Positions 1 to 4,341 of a stretch of DNA of 11,720 bases are shown one piece after another. The notes beneath the pieces were generated by a model that saw only the letters and a list, made by a program, of their open reading frames with translations, was not told the DNA's origin and did no database searches. A program made the position numbers and the translations under genes. Each line of letters begins with the position of its first letter. The stretch's first letter is position 1. Source of the stretch: Pyrodictiaceae archaeon (GTDB lineage: Archaea; Thermoproteota; Thermoprotei_A; Sulfolobales; Pyrodictiaceae); NCBI GenBank assembly GCA_027046105.1, contig JALTZQ010000167.1, positions 1-11,720 on the forward strand, read 5' to 3'.

Positions 1-1
1 T

Positions 2-481
2 AGAGTAGTAATGGTAGTTCCGAATAAACTTTCCCGAGTAAGTCTCGATTGTGGTAATACAAAGAAAATAACCGGGATTATTGGGCCACAGGATGTTAAA
101 CTAAGATGTAGCGGTGAAAGCATAAGAGTAAAATATGAAGAGACTTCTACACCATTTTATCCTAAAACACTAATAGTATCATCAATACTCATCGAAAATC
201 TTGAAAGAAAAGAACCTCAACTAGATATAAATATTCTTGATATTAAAGGAGATAATGTCCTGGTTAGAGTAACTAATCGTGGTAACACTGAGCCAGAAAA
301 TATATACCTCATTGCAGTAAGCAAGGGTCAAGTTATCGATAGGAAAAAAATAGACAAGCTAAAGCCGAAGACTACCTACACAACTAGTATAAAGGTTAGA
401 CGAGATTCCCTAAATATAGTTAGACTTATATGGCGCTTTAAAGGGGAGCCACGCATTAAAGAAGTAAAGGTAAGACCATAA
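2..481 (+). CDS. C-terminal part of an unrecognised beta-sandwich (CARDB-like) protein, 5' end outside window
   Basis: The reading frame is open from base 2 with no stop before the first ATG at 11, so the gene probably starts upstream of the window and only its last 160 or so codons are seen. From the ATG at 11, residues about 70-155 alternate hydrophobic and polar residues as in beta strands. They include a valine-rich strand followed by NRGNTEP and a second strand set ending in a K/R-rich stretch, a pattern like CARDB or other Ig-like adhesion modules. No catalytic motif, membrane segment or zinc site is visible in this part. It ends with TAA at 479-481 and converges on hjc. Function is not recognised. 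The domain class is inferred from strand pattern only. The ATG at 11 could be the true start, but nothing in the ten bases before it helps to decide. Confidence 0.6.
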   Translation, partial: RVVMVVPNKLSRVSLDCGNTKKITGIIGPQDVKLRCSGESIRVKYEETSTPFYPKTLIVSSILIENLERKEPQLDINILDIKGDNVLVRVTNRGNTEPENIYLIAVSKGQVIDRKKIDKLKPKTTYTTSIKVRRDSLNIVRLIWRFKGEPRIKEVKVRP

Positions 482-487
482 AACAGC

Positions 488-553
488 ATTTTACTGTGAT
501 GAGTTACTCCCGAGCCGACAGCTATATGAGGAAAACTTACCCGGCTGAGAAAT
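488..553 (+). ncRNA. Candidate C/D box guide sRNA
   Basis: A perfect C box (GTGATGA, 496-502) is followed 42 nt later by a perfect D box (CTGA, 545-548). Between them lie a D'-like box (CCGA, 515-518) exactly 12 nt after C and a degenerate C' (TATATGA, 523-529). This is the layout and length of archaeal C/D sRNAs, which direct rRNA or tRNA 2'-O-methylation through L7Ae, Nop5 and fibrillarin. Flanking bases can form a weak stem (ATTTT 488-492 with GAAAT 549-553, one G-U), offset by three bases on the 5' side. The guide before D (535-544) is complementary to 5'-CCGGGUAAGU. From memory this resembles the conserved CGGGUAAGU of bacterial 23S domain IV; the crenarchaeal sequence may differ there. 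The RNA would start just after the upstream stop and run antisense into the last codons of hjc. An ATTAAA box at 455-460 could serve as its promoter. The weak C' box and poor stem limit confidence. Confidence 0.45.
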
Positions 554-992
554 ATTCTTTAATACTTGCCGATCCAAGGCTTGATGCAAATGCATTTAGG
601 CTCATGCCACGGCGTATTTTATCCTCTGATATAACCAAGGCTCTGCTTTCCCGATCATTAAGAGCCCTTAGAAGCTCACTCCAATTTAACTCTATTATCC
701 GCCACTCGCCAGGCAATTTTACGGCTAAGAAAAGCCTTGCACCAGCTCTTCTAGCAAACTCAACTAGTCTTTCAATTTTCTCTTTATCTAGCCTTATTGG
801 TGATAGCTTACTACGATACTTTACTTCTATAACTGCAACATTACGATTCTTTATTGCAACTAAATCCGGGTAATAGAGCTTCCTTGTACCACTCCCACTA
901 GCAGGGCCTCTTATAACTGCAATACCCATAGACCATAATCTACGGGCAAGCTCTCTTTCTGCACGTGCACCTTTTTTTATGACTCTATTCAT
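537..992 (-). CDS. hjc: Holliday junction resolvase Hjc
   Basis: Hjc is the archaeal nuclease-fold dimer that cuts four-way DNA junctions symmetrically during recombination and fork restart. The 151-residue product shows the whole active site at the usual positions: E12 in the first helix, S32 in the flexible loop, D43 in the YYPDLVA strand, then E56 and K58 in the IEVKYR strand (PD-(D/E)XK). Length is slightly above the family norm of about 120-145. The extra C-terminus ends in SIKEYF (143-148), resembling a PCNA-interacting peptide without its glutamine. The ATG at 992 follows the pina stop codon (994-996) by a single base, so translation is very likely coupled. Relatives in Sulfolobus bind PINA, the product of the gene just upstream. 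Its 3' end overlaps the candidate guide sRNA on the other strand. Identification is secure. Confidence 0.96.
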   Translation of the reverse strand: MNRVIKKGARAERELARRLWSMGIAVIRGPASGSGTRKLYYPDLVAIKNRNVAVIEVKYRSKLSPIRLDKEKIERLVEFARRAGARLFLAVKLPGEWRIIELNWSELLRALNDRESRALVISEDKIRRGMSLNAFASSLGSASIKEYFSAG

Positions 993-993
993 A

Positions 994-2562
994 TTAGCCT
1001 ACCATGTTTATCTTTATTGGTATCCCATATTTGTCTTCGAGCTTACGTAGTCTTTTCATACGCTTCTGTAGTATCTTGGTAAGTACACGTGGCACATGAA
1101 CTATTATTGTGTTATCCCGTACCTCTATCTCAGCACCGGGAATTAACCGTTCAATTATCTTTCTCAGCTTTGCTTCAACACCACTTAGCCCTTTAATGCT
1201 TTTAACAGGAACTACTATCTTCTGTTCACCAAATGTATATATTTCATAAAGCAGTTCATCCGTTATGAAGTCTCTGACTTCAACAACGGGACGGGCAAGT
1301 TCAGCTTCACGTAAACCCGTAGGAAGCTTTACGGTCATTCTAAGTTCATAAACACCTGCTACTTGGCCTTTCTCTATAAAAATAACTGTATCAATAATAC
1401 TTGGAAGCATACCAAGATCGACACGGTTTAGGAAACGTTGTATAGCATCAATAGGCGAAGTAGCATGCACAACACCTATCATACCAATGCCTGCTAGTCT
1501 GAGGTCAACATACAGTTTAAAGTCTTCATCTGTTCGAAGTTCATCAAAAACGGTATAATCGGGACGGCTAAGTAGCAGTATATCATGTAATTCACCTATA
1601 CCTGCATATGTTTTTGAATATTGTGTTATTGAGGGAGGCAATATCATGTCTCTCGGAGATTCTATTGTTTTAACGATCTTACCTCTCTCCGCATAATACT
1701 CAGCCAATGCTTGTGCGAATGTTGTTTTCCCCATACCAGGTGCTCCAGCAATAAGGATTCCCTCAGCACGCTCCTCTAATCTCTTTAAGACTTTTGAAGG
1801 CAAATTGTAGTCTCCGAGTTTTAACTTCTTGAGAGGACGTACAACGGTTATTTCCCATGCATCACTAAGAGGAGGTCTGGTTATGACGATTCGATACCTA
1901 CCAAGCTGCACGATCGTTGAGCCTTCTCTGTCTATTTCAACAAAGCCATCACTTCTTCTTTTTGCAGCTTCCACTATTTCTCTAGCAATACGTTCTAACT
2001 CCTGCCTTTGGAGTGGCATGTCACTAATATTTGTAAGAACCCATTTACCAGGTGTGCCTTTTTTCGCTCTTGGAGGCAAGCCTTCCTTCAAGTGAAGACT
2101 CATGGTGACATCATCAAAGAGTTTCTCCACTTCTAATCTCTCATCTTCTCTTCTGGGCTGAATATATACTACGGAAATACCCATCGCTTCTGCAACTAAT
2201 GCTTGGACACGATCACTTGTAATAAGCGTTCCTCCTATCTCATATGCGTATTCACGTATCATGGCATCAACAATATTACTACCAAGTAGCCTAGAATTAC
2301 TTAGACGTAGGGGTTCACCAGCAATTTCTATATCAACTAACCCTTCCCTTGCAAGATTTCTCAAACGTTTTATCTCTTCAAGCCCGGCATACCCTATTGC
2401 TTTGCCACTATTGGCTTGATGTTCTAGCTCCGCTAATACAGCACGATGAATAACTATTTTTCCTCTAAGCTTTCCATCACGAACAAGTTTACTTAGTACA
2501 CCTTCAATAATAACACTCGTATCGGGTACATATACCTCTGTAAAAGCTTCAGAGTAGTACAC
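994..2562 (-). CDS. PINA: PIN domain-ATPase-KH protein, Holliday junction branch migration ATPase
   Basis: This 522-residue protein has three domains. The PIN domain (about 10-135) carries acidic residues D14 (VPDTSV), E45, D99 and D117 (TSDR). A VirB11/PilT-like ATPase follows (about 220-420), with Walker A GAPGMGKT at 273-280 and a Walker B-like VFDE at 338-341. A KH domain is C-terminal (about 440-520), with the basic stretch QKRMKRLRKLEDKYG. The architecture matches Sulfolobus islandicus PINA, a hexameric ATPase reported to promote branch migration of Holliday junctions and to bind Hjc and the Hjm helicase. Here it is followed one base later by hjc, which supports the same role. The start is GTG at 2562, chosen because GAGGTG (bases 2574-2579, minus strand) lies 11 nt upstream. 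The PIN acidic residues are intact, so nuclease activity cannot be excluded from sequence. Upstream lies a repeat-rich divergent promoter region. Confidence 0.93.
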   Translation of the reverse strand: MYYSEAFTEVYVPDTSVIIEGVLSKLVRDGKLRGKIVIHRAVLAELEHQANSGKAIGYAGLEEIKRLRNLAREGLVDIEIAGEPLRLSNSRLLGSNIVDAMIREYAYEIGGTLITSDRVQALVAEAMGISVVYIQPRREDERLEVEKLFDDVTMSLHLKEGLPPRAKKGTPGKWVLTNISDMPLQRQELERIAREIVEAAKRRSDGFVEIDREGSTIVQLGRYRIVITRPPLSDAWEITVVRPLKKLKLGDYNLPSKVLKRLEERAEGILIAGAPGMGKTTFAQALAEYYAERGKIVKTIESPRDMILPPSITQYSKTYAGIGELHDILLLSRPDYTVFDELRTDEDFKLYVDLRLAGIGMIGVVHATSPIDAIQRFLNRVDLGMLPSIIDTVIFIEKGQVAGVYELRMTVKLPTGLREAELARPVVEVRDFITDELLYEIYTFGEQKIVVPVKSIKGLSGVEAKLRKIIERLIPGAEIEVRDNTIIVHVPRVLTKILQKRMKRLRKLEDKYGIPIKINMVG

Positions 2563-2573
2563 TTCCCTCTACC

Positions 2574-2579
2574 CACCTC
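2574..2579 (-). promoter_or_regulatory. Ribosome binding site of pina
   Basis: On the minus strand this reads GAGGTG, a perfect match to the core complementary to the CACCUC end of crenarchaeal 16S rRNA. It lies 11 nt before the GTG at 2562 and decides that start. A second purine run (GAGGG, 2565-2569) lies only two bases from the start, too close to act. Confidence 0.6.
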
Positions 2580-2588
2580 TACGCAGTG

Positions 2589-2632
2589 GCTAACATCAGC
2601 TAGTAGCTAATAAGCTAACATTAGCTGGCTAA
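2589..2632. repeat. Cluster of GCTAA / TTAGC half-sites in the divergent pina promoter region
   Basis: The pentamer GCTAA occurs at 2589-2593, 2606-2610, 2614-2618 and 2628-2632, and its complement TTAGC at 2621-2625. Two nested inverted repeats result: GCTAA-CA-TTAGC (2614-2625) and TTAGC-TG-GCTAA (2621-2632). A longer direct copy, GCTAACAT(C/T)AGCT(A/G)G, is seen at 2589-2603 and 2614-2628, 25 bp apart. The cluster lies between the divergent starts of pina (2562) and the plus-strand operon (2701), so it is probably a regulator-binding region. The regulator is unknown. A TTATTA on the minus strand within it could be the pina TATA box. Confidence 0.5.
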
Positions 2633-2700
2633 TCACATACTTACTCATAGGTGGAATAGTTTCGCTCAACCCATTCTCTAATTATCCCTTGAGTGACATT

Positions 2701-2982
2701 ATGGGGGCACAGTACATGGCGACAACTCTCAAAGTCAAAATTGATCCAAACCTTGTCCTACTAATGCTTATAAAAAGAGGAAAACAATTCATAACCGTCG
2801 ATGAACTTGCAAGATTACTAGGTACATCAACATACTCTGCAGGACGTATATTATCTAGTTTAGCAAAGGAGGGAAAAATAACGAAATGGAGTAGGAGAAC
2901 ATATAAGATACCGTTGGGAAGAATCACGTACATCGGCGAAGACCATGAAGAAGCCAGTCAAATTAATATTGGTAACAGCTAA
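2701..2982 (+). CDS. Small winged-helix protein, first gene of the methyltransferase operon
   Basis: This is a protein of about 94 residues. After a strand-like start (TTLKVKID), a winged-helix pattern runs from about residue 12 to 68. It has a helix (NLVLLMLIKRG), then FITVDELARLLG-TSTYSAGRILSSLAKEGKI as helix-turn-helix, and a wing WSRRTYKI. The arrangement resembles MarR/ArsR-type DNA-binding domains and ribosomal protein S25e, but I do not recognise the family. The tail is acidic and polar. Three starts are possible: TTG 2689, ATG 2701 and ATG 2716. I chose 2701 because TTGAGTGA lies about five bases upstream, a partial match to GAGGTGA; 2716, with a G-run before it, is nearly as likely. 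Its last 38 bases overlap the next gene, which suggests translational coupling. A regulator of its own operon or of pina-hjc is possible but unproven. Confidence 0.72.
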   Translation: MGAQYMATTLKVKIDPNLVLLMLIKRGKQFITVDELARLLGTSTYSAGRILSSLAKEGKITKWSRRTYKIPLGRITYIGEDHEEASQINIGNS

Positions 2983-3259
2983 TCACCATCCACTTCATGA
3001 GACATGGATTAAACTTGCAAGTGAAATTAGTAAAAAAGTAAAGCTTAAACTGGAAATCAAAGAAGAAGACTACATACTCCTTTCACAGTATGGGGATAAG
3101 GACGAATTTGGAATGCCATGGCTACCTCAACTACTAGTACAATATGAAGGTGGTGAGACCCGTGTCGTGATTTCACAGTTGCCTTTAGACAAAGATCTTA
3201 AACCTGATCTTAATAAAGCCTTCCAACTAGTTCTCGAAAAGCTAGAAAGAGGGGCCTAA
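2945..3259 (+). CDS. Unrecognised thioredoxin-fold-like protein, 104 residues
   Basis: The family is not recognised. The product begins with a hydrophobic strand (KLILVTANHH), then a helix (ETWIKLASEISKKV), another strand (KLEIKEE), and then FGMPWLPQLLVQYEGGETRVVIS, ending in a helix (DLNKAFQLVLEKLERG). The beta-alpha-beta start and the proline before a beta hairpin and final helix recall thioredoxin or glutaredoxin folds, where a cis-proline precedes the third strand. There is no CXXC or any cysteine, so redox catalysis is unlikely. The ATG at 2945 lies inside the upstream gene (38-base overlap). A TTG at 2969 would shorten it, but would remove the first strand. The aKMT-like gene follows after six bases, so the two are co-transcribed. 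It might be a binding partner of the methyltransferase or the winged-helix protein, but this is inference from position. Confidence 0.75.
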   Translation: MKKPVKLILVTANHHPLHETWIKLASEISKKVKLKLEIKEEDYILLSQYGDKDEFGMPWLPQLLVQYEGGETRVVISQLPLDKDLKPDLNKAFQLVLEKLERGA

Positions 3260-3265
3260 CACCGC

Positions 3266-3754
3266 ATGAGTATACGCGTACCATTCGTGCCTACGCCAAT
3301 AGCCGTTGCTAGAAAAATGCTTGAGCTAGCAGGTGCAGGTCCTAACGATATCGTATATGACCTAGGCTGTGGTGATGGACGAATACCATTCATAGCAGTT
3401 AAGGAATTTGGTGTTAGGAAGGCAGTCTGTGTAGAATTAAGAAAAGACTTAGCAAGTGAAGCACGCAAAAAGGCAATTCGTGAAGGGATAAGTGAGCGAG
3501 TAGAGATAAGAGAAGAAGACATGTTCAAAACGAGAATAGATGATGCCACAATAGTAACTTTATACCTATTAACAAGCGTAAATGATGCACTAGCACCTAA
3601 ACTGGAAAAGGAACTAAAGGATGGTGCAAGGATAGTTTCTCACGAGTTCCAAATAACGCTCTGGCGTCCCTTCCTACTAGCAACAATATACGATAATGGG
3701 CTTTCACATAATATTTATTTGTACATTAAGGGTCTCCACCAACAGAGAAAGTAG
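3266..3754 (+). CDS. aKMT-like SAM-dependent protein lysine methyltransferase
   Basis: This is a class I (Rossmann-fold) SAM methyltransferase of 162 residues. The N-terminal segment VPFVPTP (5-11) precedes motif I, YDLGCGDGRI (31-40). The ribose-binding acidic residue is E57, in VCVELRK. D85-M86-F87 lies at the adenine-binding edge, followed by the VTLYLL strand (97-102) and IVSHEF (123-128). This order and the VP.VPTP start closely resemble crenarchaeal aKMT, a small seven-beta-strand enzyme related to the Dot1 core, shown in Sulfolobus to methylate lysines of many proteins including the chromatin protein Cren7. There is no separate substrate domain, which fits broad specificity. A purine-rich GAGGGG about ten bases upstream supports the ATG at 3266. 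It is third in a four-gene plus-strand operon. Methyltransferase assignment is secure; the lysine specificity rests on resemblance. Confidence 0.88.
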   Translation: MSIRVPFVPTPIAVARKMLELAGAGPNDIVYDLGCGDGRIPFIAVKEFGVRKAVCVELRKDLASEARKKAIREGISERVEIREEDMFKTRIDDATIVTLYLLTSVNDALAPKLEKELKDGARIVSHEFQITLWRPFLLATIYDNGLSHNIYLYIKGLHQQRK

Positions 3755-3775
3755 TTTGAGCTGGTGAGACAGTCC

Positions 3776-4312
3776 ATGAGCAAGACTGTTATTGTTCATG
3801 CAGAGGAAGGCAAACTCGTCGCTTCAAAGGTAGTTAATAAAATTGTAGAGGAAGTTGTAAAAGAGTTAGCAAAGAAGGCGTTAGAGGAATGGGATCCCTC
3901 CTCAAGCGACTTTACAGTAATAAAAACAACTCTGGAAGTGCGTTACAAATTACCAATTGATCCTAATCTTTACGAAAGACTTATAGAACTGAATCTAGAA
4001 ATGATGCGTGAAGGTAATGATCTCGTAGTACGTATACCAATATACACCATAAGCTATGATAGCTCTTGGATAGAGGATGCCTATCACGAGAGAAAAATCA
4101 TTGTTTTATCACCATACCTAGATGATGAGGGTAAACGCCAGCTTGAGGAATATGCCATAGAAACGACACGTGAACCAAAAAGGCTTGAAACAACGCCTCA
4201 ATTACAAATAAGCGAAGAAGAGCTAAAACGGCTTGAAGAAGGATTAAGGGAGATAGAAGAAGAAAAACCAGAAAAACCAAAAAGAACAAGAAAAAGAAGG
4301 AGAAGACAATAA
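3776..4312 (+). CDS. Unrecognised crenarchaeal protein with a basic C-terminal tail
   Basis: The 178-residue product has an alpha/beta N-terminal region (about 1-115). It starts with a strand (KTVIVHAEEGKLVA), a long charged helix (NKIVEEVVKELAKKALEEW) and further strands (TTLEVRYKLP, DLVVRIPIYTI). After about residue 130 it becomes a highly charged, probably coiled or disordered segment rich in Glu, ending in KRTRKRRRRQ. It may belong to a crenarchaeal family listed as DUF2286, but I hold this only loosely. The acidic-then-basic tail suggests contact with nucleic acid or a protein partner. I chose ATG 3776 over GTG 3764 because GGTGAG (3763-3768) lies just before it as a ribosome binding site. 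It is the last gene of the operon, 21 bases after the methyltransferase, and converges on polB with a 29-base gap. Confidence 0.78.
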   Translation: MSKTVIVHAEEGKLVASKVVNKIVEEVVKELAKKALEEWDPSSSDFTVIKTTLEVRYKLPIDPNLYERLIELNLEMMREGNDLVVRIPIYTISYDSSWIEDAYHERKIIVLSPYLDDEGKRQLEEYAIETTREPKRLETTPQLQISEEELKRLEEGLREIEEEKPEKPKRTRKRRRRQ

Positions 4313-4341
4313 GGCAGTGCCACTTACTTGTATTCTCAGAC

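Noticed and set aside
496..873. Plus-strand ORF of 125 codons opposite hjc
   Set aside because: It lies antisense to a clear Hjc coding sequence, has a serine/leucine-rich shadow composition and no domain. Its first bases are better explained by the C box of the sRNA candidate.
2682..2933. Minus-strand ORF opposite the first winged-helix gene
   Set aside because: Antisense shadow; the plus-strand frame has a coherent winged-helix pattern and leads into an operon.
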